64,000 bases of DNA from Siphonodentalium dalli (Eukaryota; Mollusca; Scaphopoda; Gadilida; Siphonodentaliidae): positions 253,591,582-253,655,581 of the forward strand of contig CP136061.1 in assembly GCA_032622095.1 (NCBI GenBank), in the 5' to 3' direction. The position numbers and the translations under genes were made by a program. This document shows, piece by piece, positions 35,581-47,011 of this stretch (position 1 is its first letter; each line of letters starts with the position of its first letter). The notes below the pieces were generated by a model, which saw only the letters and a program-made list of their open reading frames with translations, made no database searches and was not told the origin of the DNA.

Positions 35581-37159
35581 ACATGCACTTACAGTGCTTA
35601 GCTGTGGATGCCTCACTACATGTTTAACTTAATTATTGCCCCGTGAATTTGATATATATGTAAATACCAATGTTTGGCAGATTAAGTGCTGTGCCATTTT
35701 TTTTTAAATATTTGTTTACCTGAGGACATAAACTTCTTATAATTTCAGGGAAATGAATTTAAAAACTGAGAATACAATCATTTTAACATATACCCACCAC
35801 TACTGCCCCTCCATCCAGAATCCCAAACACCAGTTACTACATGTAGAAACTTAATTTTAAGAGAGAGGGAGGGGTGAAATCATGCAAACCAGTTAAAAAA
35901 ATATTGACTACATGCCATGGCAATTGATATAGTTGACAAAGAATTATAGCTATCTTCAATATTAAACCAAGAACAATAAGGGTAAATTAAATCGACAACA
36001 TTATATTTGTAATTTGAGCCAAACACTATCTAAAGTTTGAAGAATGTTGTGGTATAAAGCTGCTTACAATTAATGCAGGCTATTTGCTGGATCCTGGATA
36101 TCAGTTAAATGGAGCGAGTATACTGCGATTAATTAGTCCGAGGCAACCTTGGCCGCAATCCTTGGATCCTCTTCAGACACGCCCCCCCCCCCCAACCTGT
36201 CAAATCTGCGACCCACTCTATGATATGCCGGTACCCCTTCACCCATACCCTGCTAAGAAGATGGGGTGAAATATTAGAGGGTATGCTCAGAAATAGGGGT
36301 AGGTCTATGGACGGGTGACTGTTGAAGATCCAACTCATGTAGTCATGCGCTTGAAGTTGTACAATTGGGTGATTTAAGAACACTATATATTGTATTTCAT
36401 TTCATTTTTAATATAATTTTGTGACAACACCTGGATTTAAATTCAAATTGCCATCAAGTGAAAACTCACTCACGATGCTTTTGGGAGCAACTGAACACAT
36501 CAAAAGCAAACTTCCATTACTGTGGATAGGCCTGTACAGTTGTTCGAAGTTTGATTTTTTTTATTTCTGAAGAAACCACGTGTACAGGCCTTCTAAACAG
36601 TGACTGAGATCTTAATAAATACAAATTTTAATTTCATCTATCCTCTATATTACGGTAAGTGGACTAATTAATTCAAAAATATTTATCACTCAATTATCAC
36701 TGTTTAGCAATTAGAATGCCTGTGGAATAAACTAACACATTTTTCCCACAGTGATGTCAGTATTTCGTCATTTGGTTGCGATCTGACGAATGCAATAGCT
36801 GCTACTCACAAGAAAAGCACTGCGTGTACAGCGTGTAGAAAACTTTAATCATATTCTGGCTCCAAATTAAACGCAAAGTACTCGAAAACGTGAGTGTTTT
36901 ATCGAAAAATATCTTTTAAACATTCGTTGTTTACATTCGCGCACTGGGGGAAATACGTCTTCAACTTGTGACGTCATTTCCGAAGTTCTCCGAAAGAGGC
37001 CGACTATTCTTAGCAAAGAGGAGGACTTACGCTCTGATTGACGTCGGGAGCAAAATTAGCAACCGCTTCGTCTGCGGTGTTATTTCTTTGAACACTCTAG
37101 ACTACATTGACCAGATTAAGCGTGGTTAATAAACATATATCGGGTGGTCTTAATTATTA
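34851..37159. other. Non-coding stretch with simple repeats
   Basis: No gene supported. Seen: CGCCCTAATGT / CTCCCTAATGT repeated near 35470-35530, a (TA)n run at 35543-35578, and a 12-base C run at 36182-36193. The inverse pair AGGCCTGTACA (near 36530) / TGTACAGGCCT (near 36591) flanks a T-rich stretch. Confidence 0.5.
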
Positions 37160-38530
37160 CTACCTGCACTTTAAGGATTTCCTACCAGCGATAGAAAAGT
37201 ATGTTTTTCTCAACACTTCAGATATATATGTAGCACGGTTAACAGTGTTGCCGAATTTTCCTTGATAAATTCCCAGATGGCGACAGTCGGTGCTTTCATC
37301 GATCGTGTCATTCCCAAGAATCCACGATCTTTGTTGGTTTGTGTGTTGTTGTTTCGTTTCGTTGTATACGACAACGGAACTCTTAGATTTTGAAAAACAG
37401 AAGCGCCATTTCTTGCTGTAGTTGAAGCAGATTTTCATCAAGTTGTCCAAACCAGCTTTTGTGAGGGAAACTATAGTACTATCATCTGCAGTTGTTGGTG
37501 AGGTACAGTTGATATTGCCAATAGATGCACCTTGATCTGAAACTTCCAGAGTAGACAAGAGATCGTCAATGAATGTCAAGTAGAAAAAAGGCAATGTTAC
37601 GGCCCCTTGTCTTGTTCCTTGGCGAATTGCAAATGACTCTGACAAATCACCATTGTGGAGCACACGGCTAGCGCAATTTGAGTACATGTTGCGGATTATC
37701 CGAAGTATTTTCCCATTGAATCCGAGGTTGTTCAGTTTGTACAGGAGGCCCAACGCAGTCAAATGCCTTTGCAGAGTCAAGGTAGCAAACATAAGCTTTG
37801 GAGTGGTTGTCGCGTGCATAGTGTATAGCTTCCTGCACAATGAACGACGTCATAGTGCAGCTGACTCGCTTCTGGAATCCGAATTGCAGAGCATGTGGAA
37901 ATTTATTAAGGGGTGGACTTTTCAGAAATCTGTGTAAGATGACCGACTCGAATAGTTTATACAATGAGGAGAGAAGTGTGATTGCACGATAACTGTCTGG
38001 CTTAGTCCGCGGCTTCGGGTCGCCTTTGTGCAGAGGAATAATGATACCAGATTTCATAACCGTGGGAATCCATTCCCGTGAAAGAATACCATTGAAAAGT
38101 TTACAAATCACTGACACCATGAGTTTAGAAGAAAATATCAGGTGCTCGTTAGCAATACCATCCGGACCCGATGATTTGTTTTTCTTCGTTTTTTATTTGA
38201 GCATTGACATCTTCTGACATAATTTCATTGCAAAATACTGTCGAGTCATAATTTGGCAGGAGGGATCGAATTCCGACGAGAGGCTGTTGGTAATGAATTT
38301 GTTGAACTCGGGATCAGCGTGTACTGTGGGAGTGTATAAGTTCTCAAAATAGCATTTCCAGCCTGAGAAGATCGCACTAGGCTCTTTACACATACCATTT
38401 CCGAAATCCATACCACTCGTAACTGCATGGGAGTTAGTTTTAGACTTCGTCATTTTCCAGAAACGAGTGGGATTTTCGTTTGCTGCAGTTTCAACATCTA
38501 ACAGGAATTTTTGCTCGTGATTGCGCACGG
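37160..38530 (-). pseudogene. Non-LTR retrotransposon reverse transcriptase, broken
   Basis: Minus-strand remains of a LINE-type reverse transcriptase, which copies RNA into DNA at the target site. In order: a pre-RT stretch with NPTRFWKM, an in-frame TAA (38193-38195), then KSSGPDGIANEHL, GIIIPLHKGD, YRAITLLSSLYKLFE, FGFQK and DSAKAFD (motif A, catalytic Asp). A frameshift follows at ~37745-37760, then RQGTRQGAV (motif B) and TADD, where functional enzymes usually have YADD or FADD (motif C), and a thumb-like CRHLGI. No endonuclease domain is seen upstream: the sequence past ~38530 belongs to the duplicated GPCR unit, so the element is 5'-truncated there. One stop, one frameshift and the altered motif C make it dead. 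Confidence 0.88.
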
Positions 38531-38554
38531 CTATCCTTACTGTATGATACTCGG

Positions 38555-38830
38555 ATACGTTCAGGAAATAGACTTAAATTGAATGTAACTTACTGCGGTC
38601 AGTGTTACAATCAGAGTACGTCCATGGAATATACTTAAATTGGATGTAATTTACAGCCTCTCCATGATCAGTGTTACTATCAGGGTGCATTCGCGGAATG
38701 TACTTAAATTGGATGTAATTTGCAGCGTGTCCACGATCAATGTTACAATCAGAGTACGTTCATGGAATATACTTAAATTGGATGTAATTTACAGTGTTAG
38801 AGATCGGTGTTACAATCAGTTATCACGTAT
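38555..38830. repeat. ~70-bp tandem repeat, unit A
   Basis: Four units marked by ACTTAAATTGGATGTAATTT (near 38572, 38633, 38702 and 38771) and by CAGTGTTACAATCAG(A/G)GTACG. Same array as at 54015-54285. Confidence 0.85.
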
Positions 38831-39213
38831 ATACCTGTTATGGATGCTAATATTTGACACCAGTACCACTCTGGTCTTTGTTGGTACTGATAGTGATGTT
38901 TATATATGATGGTATCCCATCCGGGAAGGGTAACTAACTCGAACCAACAGAGACTACATGTGGATTGGCTGAAATTCCATTTCCCCCGAATCCGGTTATC
39001 TGATTGAAAGAAATCCAAGAGTCGTAATAGTTTTGTTTGTTAATTAGCAATATAAAGTGTCGTATTAAATCAAACAGCATCCTAATCTGAACTTTTGTTA
39101 TGTTGATATAATTGCTAGACAACATATGATTTATACATATATAATGTTGCAATGAAACTTAAAAAGTAGTTGAGAAGCCAGCCATAATTTTCACGATCGT
39201 ACTGATACTAGTG

Positions 39214-39616
39214 ATAAACTGCCTCCAGCTAGATTCCACAGGCTGGTGGATACTACTGATAACTGCCTCCAGCTAGATTCCGCAGGCTGGTGGATACTAC
39301 TGATAACTGCCTCCAGCTAGATTCCGCAGGATGGTGGATACTACTGATAAACTGCCTCCAGCTAGATTCCGCAGGCTGGTGGATACTACTGATAAACTGC
39401 CTCCAGCTAGATTCCGCAGGCTGGTGGATACTACTGATAACTGCCTCCAGCTAGATTCCGCAGGATGGTGGATACTACTGATAAACTGCCTCCAGCTAGA
39501 TTCCGCAGGCTGGTGGATACTACTGATAAACTGCCTCCAGCTAGATTCCGCAGGCTGGTGGATACTACTGATAAACTGCCTCCAGCTAGATTCCGCAGGC
39601 TGGTGGATACTACTGA
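39214..39616. repeat. 45-bp minisatellite, nine units (unit A)
   Basis: Unit built of GATAAACTGCCTCCAGCTAG, ATTCCGCAGGCTGG and TGGATACTACT. ACTGCCTCCAG occurs nine times at ~45-bp steps; some units lack one A (44 bp) or read CAGGATGG. The open frame across it is a by-product of the 45-bp (3 x 15) period. Confidence 0.93.
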
Positions 39617-39882
39617 TTTGTTTGATTGTTTGTTTGGTTCGTGTTTTACGTCGTTTTAGCCGTTAGGCCACATCACGACTGAAACGTAAACGTAAAAATA
39701 TATATATAGATAAAAACACCCAAATCAGAGCGGGAGTGCTCGATTGGGGTCAGAACCATTAAGAAACTGACCGTTGTGCAGAAACATATAAAACATAATA
39801 ACAAAAAGGGAACAGCAATGCTGCTTTGAGAACAGCCAAGATATAAAACTTGCATGAAATGTAATCAACGAATACAAATAAT

Positions 39883-41212
39883 TTAATTGAAAGAAGGCTT
39901 GTCCACATTGAAATATGTGAAGTAGTCCTCAAAGTCGACTTTTGAATAACTCATAAGATATTTATAATATCTGATGATTCTGGTGTGAGCCTGAATTAAT
40001 TCGTCAAGTTGACGTTCATGTGGCAAGCTCTGCAGGTGACGTGACATAACACGGCCAGTATGCCGCCATGTGTAGAGCTTGGAGTCACTTAAAGTTGACT
40101 GCTTATCGTTGAACATCGTTTCAAACTTTGCCAATTCAAAGATCAACTTTTTCCTGAGAGTCGAAGCTTTTGACAGATTTTGGGGTTTTCTGTTTTGGAG
40201 CAATGGGATCAATTTCCTTAGTTGGTTTCGGAGCAAACGTAAAAACTGTAGTAGCTGTATCCATTTCCTGTGAGACAGGTTCAAGAACAGGAGTAACTTG
40301 TGAACTTGTGTTGCTATCGATATATTGCCGAGTTGTGTTTGACTCTCTGTCTGGGTGCAGGCATCAACATACTTTTTCTTAGAAACGGCAGCTGAGTATG
40401 TGACTTGAGAAATTGATGGTCTGGCAACAACTAATTTCTTAGCATCCATGTACGATAAATGTTTTTCAGCCTTACATCTTTGTATCTTGAATTGATATTC
40501 CCACATGGGACATGAACGATCCATTGCACCATGTGAACCTTGACAGTTCGAACATTTTTTTAGGATTTGTACAATCCTTATGATCATGACAAGAAATAGA
40601 ACAGCGTGCACAAATTGTTTCTTTACTTTTACAGTGTTCCTGGCCATGGCCAGAGCCCTGGCATTTAAAACATCGTAATGGATTTGGGACATATGTATTT
40701 ATAGCTACCTTCATGTATCCAACGTTCATTGTCGGTGGATGTTCGCACCGATTGAAGGTCAGGAGATAACTGTTCAGAGGAATTCGTATACCATCAACAG
40801 TTTTAGAAATTCTACGGACTTCTGTAACTCCCTGTGGTGCCAACTCCGCCAATATATCTGATTCTGAAGAATCAGCTATATCGCGACCGAAACACAGCTC
40901 TGCTACTGTTTAATGTCGTGTGAGGAGTAACCAATACTGTGTCTGTGCAATAGTTGTTAACTCTAGTAGAGCATCAGATTGAACGCATTCAATCAAGAGA
41001 GAGTCACCTAGTGGCCCAGACCTGATTGGTTTGACATATTTCAATTGACCAGCAATGCTTTGTAGCATTTTATCGATAATAAAGATAGAAGGTCGTTTCA
41101 CATTTGGGTCAAAGCCAAGAACCAAGTACTGAGGGAATACCACAGCATCATTGGAACTTGGCGAGTCATCATTCTTACGAGCAAGGCGTTGTTTTTTGGT
41201 TTGAGTTGCCAC
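39883..41212 (-). pseudogene. gag-like ORF1 protein with CCHC knuckles, unit A
   Basis: ORF1 proteins of jockey-like non-LTR elements bind RNA through CCHC zinc knuckles. Reading from 41212: an RRM-like N-terminal half, an in-frame TAA at 40910-40912 shared with unit B, GVTEVRRISKTVDG, then CFKCQGSGHGQEHC and CARCSISCHDHKDC. A +1 frameshift in a run of seven T (~40552-40558) precedes the third knuckle (CSNCQGSHGAMDRSC) and a long C-terminal part ending NVDKPSFN. The second knuckle reads SISCHD, where B has SISGHD. I see no ATG in frame near the N-terminus, so the start is lost or lies in another frame. Confidence 0.85.
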
Positions 41213-41390
41213 ACGAATAGCAAAAGAAATCTACAACTAGCCCGGCAGTCGCCGTGAACAGAACATCATACATGAAAACTGAAAACAATACTTCAAACAT
41301 CAGACGAGCAATACAAGATATAACAAAATTGAATCTGAAACACTGTGGATAGGCGTGACTAGCCGGTTGATTGAGCCTGGTCGACTCAAC

Positions 41391-42392
41391 GAATGCCGGC
41401 TGATACGGACCCTGGCTCTTACGGACCTTGGCTCATACGGACCTCAATTAAAATACACAATTGTATTGTTTATGTTTTATGTTTATTTAAATAAATTTAA
41501 AGTATGACAACATACATACAGAGATAACAAAAATATGATGATAACAAAAATGGAACAAAGTTACATCAGACGAACATTATTTAAACTGGGGCGTACAGCT
41601 TGGCGGCTTCTTTTAGTAGTTTGCATCCAATAACCTCCTGACGATGCTGAATGGTATCTCCACATGAAGCGCAGTTAGACATTGTGGAATTATGCCAGTC
41701 AACAATAAATCAATTGAATATACACCAGTTGTGTTTTTACTAACATGTTTTCGTAACAAATCAAACTCAGTGGATTCATCCTGATTACCATTCACTGACC
41801 ATTCACCCTCGCATGTCTGTTTATAAAACAATATAAAGGGATCACACACGAGTGTTTATATAACGGACAATGAATCAGTTGAAACAAGATGTGTTTTTAC
41901 TAACATGTTTTCGTAACAAATCAAACTCAGTGGATTCATCCTGATTACCATTCACTGACCATTTATCACCGCATGTCTGTTTATACAACGACATAAAGGG
42001 ATCACACACGCGTGTTTATACAACGGCGAAGAGATTAATTCACACGATTCAATAAATGCTTTTTCAAGTCAGAACATCACATAAATTCTCAATTAATACA
42101 GATATATGTGTGCAAAGACAATCATAATTATATATTAAATTCATAAATATAAGTTTGAAAATCACCAAAAAAATTACATACAATCTCAATTAATACAGAT
42201 ACATGTGTGAAAAGACAATCATAATAATATATTAAATTCATAAATATAAGTTTGCAAATTGCATAATTTAATTGAGGTCCGTATGAGCCGGGGTCCGTAT
42301 AAGCCAGGGCCGTATCAGCCGGTGGTCGGTAAAAGCCAGGGTCCGTAAGAGCCAGGGTCCTTAAGAGCCAGGGTCCGTATAAGCCGCATACC
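41391..42392. mobile_element. 1002-bp hAT-like non-autonomous transposon, only in unit A
   Basis: Flanked by GACTCAAC at 41383-41390 and 42393-42400; unit B has this sequence once, so it is an 8-bp target duplication. Ends are inverted and imperfect: GAATGCCGGCTGATACGGAC at left, GTCCGTATAAGCCGCATACC at right. Both ends carry several copies of TACGGACCCTGGCT in inverse orientation, more on the right. The interior has a 160-bp tandem duplication (GTGTTTTTACTAACATG at 41731 and 41891) and a ~97-bp one (TCTCAATTAATACAGAT at 42087 and 42184). No transposase. An 8-bp duplication fits the hAT superfamily; that label is an inference. Confidence 0.85.
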
Positions 42393-42589
42393 GACTCAAC
42401 CACCCGTCTTGAAGAGATGTAAGACCAAATAGGACCATGAGCTAAGTCGTATCCGCAGGTCGATGCCTCGCGTGATACAACCGCCCTAGTACCTCCAGGA
42501 CTCCTATACCACATCTCGCGGGATGCACCCCACGGCAAACAGGGTGTCACATTAGGGGATTTTACCCCGGGCCCACACGGATGGGGGTG

Positions 42590-42715
42590 GTATTACTGAT
42601 AAACTGCCTCCAGCTGGATTCCGCAGGCTGTTGGATACTACTGATAAACTGCCTCCAGCTAGATCCCGCAGGCTGGTGGATACTACGGATAAACTGCCTC
42701 CAGTTAGATTCCTCC
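42590..42715. repeat. 45-bp minisatellite continued on the far side of the ORF1 element (unit A)
   Basis: TATTACTGATAAACTGCC starts another run of three units of the same minisatellite in the same orientation. The ORF1-only element therefore lies within a minisatellite that was once continuous. Confidence 0.88.
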
Positions 42716-43642
42716 GTATGTTGTGAATGCATGTGGTAAAGCGAATAGTCGTTGGGCTCATACTGATATATCAGTTATGTTCTGTTATGGATGTTAATAT
42801 ATGACGTCAGAACCACTGTGGTCTTTGCTGGTACTGATGGTGATGTTGATATATTATGATATCAAATTTATCCAATCGGGAAAGGGTTTCAAACTCATAG
42901 TTTCTAACTGAACCAATACAGACTCCATTCGGATTAAATGCAATTTAAATTCGATTTCATCCAGTTATCGTATTGGAAATCCTATAGCAGTAATACTTGT
43001 CTTTGTTAATGGGAACTTTATACTGTCGAATTCAATAAATCAACATCCTATTATGAACCTTTATGTTGATATTATCGTCAGACGGTTTCTGAGTGCCAAT
43101 GCATGTATAATGTTGCAAGGAAACTACCAAAGTAGTTCAGAAGTCGACCAGAATCTCCACGATTGTAGCCATAAACTGCACTTCGCTGGATTCCGTCAGC
43201 TGGAGTATTAAAATGTCCGAGTATGTTGTGAAGCGAATGGCCGTTTTTCCCATGGTGTTATCATGTATTTTCTGTTATGGATCCTAACAGTTGAGGTCGT
43301 TACCACTCTGGTAGTTGTTAGTACAGATAGTGATGATGCTATAGGACTTATCTCCATTCGGAGGAGGTGTTATGTTTAACTAAGAGATACTTACTGCGCA
43401 AATAAAGCATCGATTTGCATAATTCTCCACAATACCCTACATTAATATGCGTGTTTATTTACCCGTTGACTCAGTTGATAAGGCATCAGACACAATTGTA
43501 AATTGTAAATTGTAACAATGCGGAATGCCGAGATCGTAGAAATTAATTGGAAAAATAAGATTAGTGGTATTGGTAAGGAATTGGAGGGTCATCCATGAGT
43601 AAAACATTAACATTCAATTCACTTCAAAAGAATGAGTATATT
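42716..43642. other. Duplicated non-coding flank, unit A
   Basis: Collinear with 57046-58059 in unit B; no gene seen. Two related blocks (GTTCTGTTATGGATGTTAAT near 42778 and TTCTGTTATGGATCCTAAC near 43269, each followed by CACT(G/C)TGGT) and the similar 38836 block suggest older internal duplication. Confidence 0.6.
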
Positions 43643-43873
43643 TTAACTCTTTGAGTGCCTGGGGCCGATATTATCGGCCCTAAACCTACACAATAAGTAT
43701 GTTAAATAATATAATAAAACATATTAAAATTGTAAAAAATTGTAAAAAAAATGAAAAATGCATTCTCTTATATATGCGAGGCGACCTATGGTCGACTCGC
43801 ATATATAAGAGAATGCATTGGCACAGGGTATATGGGTTGATATAAAAATCGGACCTGGCACTCAAAGGGTTAA
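43643..43873. mobile_element. piggyBac-type MITE with palindromic core, unit A
   Basis: TTAA at both edges. Left end TTAACTCTTTGAGTGCCTGG, right end CCTGGCACTCAAAGGGTTAA, inverse with few mismatches. Next to the left end is GGGCCGATATTATCGGCCC. The core is a 23-bp-arm palindrome, ATGCATTCTCTTATATATGC and its inverse, around a short loop (43767-43829). The form TTAACCCTTTGAGTGCC is typical of piggyBac-superfamily ends. Confidence 0.85.
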
Positions 43874-45197
43874 TACCCCATGTAATTAATTTGTCAGCAT
43901 GGTACAATAAAACATGTTCTATACGTAAATGTCTAGGACCAATTTGTGTGTTGGTGATTTATCAAAATCATCTGTGAGGAGACTATTAAATTCCTCAACT
44001 CGTCCAATGTGGTTGGACGTTTATCGAAATCTAGCGCATATTTAGTTCTGATATCATTCGTAATTGTATTGCCTGTCTGAAGTGTCTTCTCCAATTTTCC
44101 CTCTCAGCTTTTAGCTCCTGGTGTTGTTTTGTGTTCTGCATTTCCGCCAGCTGTTGTTATAGATTTTGGATATAAGAGCGCTGTTTCGTCACCCTGATTG
44201 TCTAATCACATTCCACAAATGTATCGTCGACTCATTCTTAATTATATCTTCGTCATGAACTTCTGGACATTCTCAGTTATTCGGCTTTTTATAATCAATT
44301 GGTTTATGATCTCTTCGAGGCACAATTCCGCCGTCTGGTAATCGATAGCTCGATGCAAATAATAACTGGAGGGTCTCAAATTTCAATGCGGTTCCTCGAA
44401 GTCTGTTTTAGTGATCGGCGTTCAAAGTTTCTCATTATAATTTGGTGCTCACAAGTAGAAAAACTTTGAAAACTACACCTCGTCAAAGTTAATGCAAAAG
44501 TAATTTGTAAAGGCAGGTCGAAAATCGCGCCAAAAAAGTTTGTAAAAAAAGTAGTTGGTAAAATAATTTTCCAATGCACAGTTATTGTTCTCTAAAATAA
44601 CCCACACAATGAAGCAGTTGGATGTGGTTTAAGTTTAAATATTTAGCAGTCTCTAGGTTTGATATAACGTTGATAGCGCTGTCTTCTGATCCATAATTAT
44701 GCGCCAGTAATAACTACACTGAAACAGTTACTGCATATATTGGAGGATTAGCATTTGTGTCACAGGCTAGGTAAAATGTTGAAACATTGATTTATGAAAT
44801 TGCTTTTTGAATATAACAGTTTCAGAATGATGATCTGCGCGTGAGGAATTTTGTTCAGATGGAGTTTGTGGGATCAATACAATTATTGTCGATCAGTTTT
44901 AGTGCAGTCACTTACCGTACCCGCCTGCCTCCATACACACATAATAAGTGCATACTTATGACCGTTAGTGGTGTTCTCGTTACGTTTTGTGTTCGAATGG
45001 AGCGAGTGGTAGACCTACTCCATTAAAGTCCATCAGCTTTTGAGTGCTGTACATTTCCGTACCCGCTTCTCCCCGTAGAAGGCTACAGGCACATCTCGTT
45101 GCATACATAAATAACGCCACGTTAACCGCCTGTGTCAATTTGATTCAGATTCATTCTTGTACAGAACCGGATTAAATACTCGGTTCGTGGAGATAAA
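43874..45197. other. Upstream region of the GPCR, unit A
   Basis: Collinear with 58306-59630 and nearly identical. No other gene is supported. Several short frames are open in both copies but show no motif. The receptor start is preceded by GAACCGGATTAAATACTCGG and GGAGATAAAATGG; I see no clear TATA box. Confidence 0.55.
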
Positions 45198-46268
45198 ATG
45201 GCAGCTTCGATGAGAAACACATCAATGGAAAGTCAGCTGTCGTCTGCCGATAATTCAACCACAAACGTTACAACCACAGAAAGCACGAACTTAACGTTAG
45301 GCATTATTCAACTGCTACTGGTTTTCGTTGGAACTATCGGGAACGTTTTGATAATAATTGTATTTACTCGTCCTACGATGATAACAAAACGGTCATCGTT
45401 GTTGTTTCTGGCATTGGCGATAGCAGATATTTTTCCAATGTACATTAGTTTGCTACGCCGTGCGATCAAAAAGTTAGCCCATTGGGACATAGTTACCGTG
45501 AGTGACGCATCTTGTAAAGTATACACATGTCTTATCTATAATTCTGGAGATGTCTGCGTCTGGATCCTCGTTATACTGACTGTCGATCGAACCATACACG
45601 TGTGTTGTCACATAAAGAGCGCCTTCTTTTCCAGCAAGAAGTCAGTATTCACAGGAATTGTATTCGTTTTAATTGGAAGTATGTTGGCGAATTCTCACTT
45701 GTTATATGGAATGAAATTATCTACTGGTAATGCTAATTAGTTAAGGAGTTGTTTCCATACCGGGACACCATAGTATGTCGGGTTTATGGACAACGTCTGG
45801 TTATGGTTGGATGTTGTGAAGTATTCATTGGTTCCAATTATCATTATCGCATCCTGCAACATTCTACTCATTTTCCATATCAGGAAAACAAAAAGAGCCT
45901 TGAAATATTTCCCTGGGAGCAACGACCAAGGAAGACAAGGAAACAAAGCCACATCGTCAACTTCATTGATGCTAATAGCAACGAGTTTTCAGCTACTGGT
46001 GACAACAACGCCACTGGTGGTAACAATGGCAATCAACAAATCAAATTTAAGCTTTTTCGGGACAACTGTTGCTGGTGTTCTTGTGACACTGAACTTTACT
46101 AATAACTGCTTGAATGTTTTCACGTATGCTATAAGTGGTAAGAAATTTAGAGCCGAACTCTGGCGTGTTTTGACACGAAACTGTCGGCGCGCGATGGCTG
46201 TAGAATCTCTTAGTCTTAGCACACAACAAACAGACCAACCCCACCCAACGGGTGGATCACCACAATAG
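45198..46268 (+). pseudogene. Class A GPCR, unit A, two nonsense codons
   Basis: Same length (1071 bp) and frame as the intact unit B gene, with no indels. Codon 181 is TAG (45738-45740; CAG in B) and codon 192 is TAG (45771-45773; GAG in B), both in extracellular loop 2 between TM4 and TM5. W195 has become G. Otherwise the seven-helix pattern is readable throughout. It keeps the common LALAIAD in TM2, where B has LPLAIAD. Translation would stop after TM4, so no working receptor is expected. Confidence 0.93.
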
Positions 46269-46400
46269 CAATCAAGACAGCACATTTAAGTTTTTCTGGA
46301 CCGCTGTGTATAGTATTCTTGTGGCACGGAACAGGGCTAATAACTGCTTGAATGTTTTCATGTATGTTATATATTTAGAGCCGAACTATGAGGTGTTTGA
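46269..46400 (+). pseudogene. Duplicated TM7 fragment of the GPCR, unit A
   Basis: Directly after the receptor stop, the sequence GCTAATAACTGCTTGAATGT and then TTCATGTATGTTATA repeats the TM7 coding block (NNCLNVFTYVISG) at lower identity, followed by TTAGAGCCGAACT. A partial tandem duplication of the gene's 3' end; a few bases (AAGTGGTAAT) are missing compared with unit B. Confidence 0.8.
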
Positions 46401-46406
46401 AATAAA
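46401..46406 (+). promoter_or_regulatory. Possible polyadenylation signal, GPCR unit A
   Basis: AATAAA 133 bp after the receptor stop codon, also present at the matching place in unit B. Confidence 0.45.
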
Positions 46407-47011
46407 CATGTCCCCCACTCGATAACCGTGTGTTTAGCAAACAACAAGCGGAATGACCATTGAGTGATCACATCTGAATCCCAGAGTCCGACAACATGGC
46501 TCAATGATTCCAAGTGTCTTACATACGCCATAACAGAGGATTATGCGGAATATCATAGAAGATCTGCGACTGTCAACCCTACAATTATTGTTCCGCTATT
46601 CACGGTCTCTCTCGATATAATGCTCATAACAACTTTGTTTATTATTTTTGTGTTCTTTACTTATCTAACTTCGGTATCAATTTTAAGTTGTGAACAGTTT
46701 CTGTCTTTTTAAGCAAGACGTGCCAAATAGAGACAATGTCATGAAGCACCCACTATACATGAGCACACTACACAATTGTGTAACAATTTGGGAATAAATG
46801 GAAGGTGTATTTCATACGGAATTCTCTGCTCAAGGTGCCATTGTATTTAGTTATAATAAACTTTGAGTTTGACTTCCTCTTAATGTTTGTTTGGTTTTCG
46901 TTGTTTCATCTAAATACCTTGGACTGCACTGCACTATATTGATTTAATAACTAATCCATGTTCTGGTAAACACTGTCCCTGTCCTGGGTACTGCGCCAGT
47001 ATGCATATTTA
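46407..47011. other. Downstream flank of the GPCR, unit A
   Basis: Collinear with 60850-61452 in unit B and, at lower identity, with 53590-53995 downstream of unit C. No separate gene supported. Confidence 0.6.

Larger units (their letters stand above)
39617..42585 (-). mobile_element. ORF1-only non-LTR (half-LINE-like) element, unit A
   Basis: Minus-strand element. Its 3' end is a (CAAA)n-type tail seen on the plus strand as TTTGTTTGATTGTTTGTTTG (39617-39636), next to GTTTTACGTCGTTTTAGCC. Its 5' end is C-rich (plus strand GGATGGGGGTGG at ~42580). It encodes a gag-like ORF1 (39883-41212) but no endonuclease or reverse transcriptase; ORF1 ends ~265 bp before the tail. The minisatellite flanks both sides, with TACTACTGAT / TATTACTGAT at the joints as possible target duplication. 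These bases recur in every minisatellite unit, so they prove little. A 1002-bp transposon has inserted in its 5' part. Confidence 0.7.

Noticed and set aside
36084-36383. Short frames around the C run at 36182
   Set aside because: Open on both strands because of low complexity; no motif.
39331-39666. Open frame across the 45-bp minisatellite
   Set aside because: The period is a multiple of three, so any frame without a stop stays open; B has only three units and no equivalent protein.
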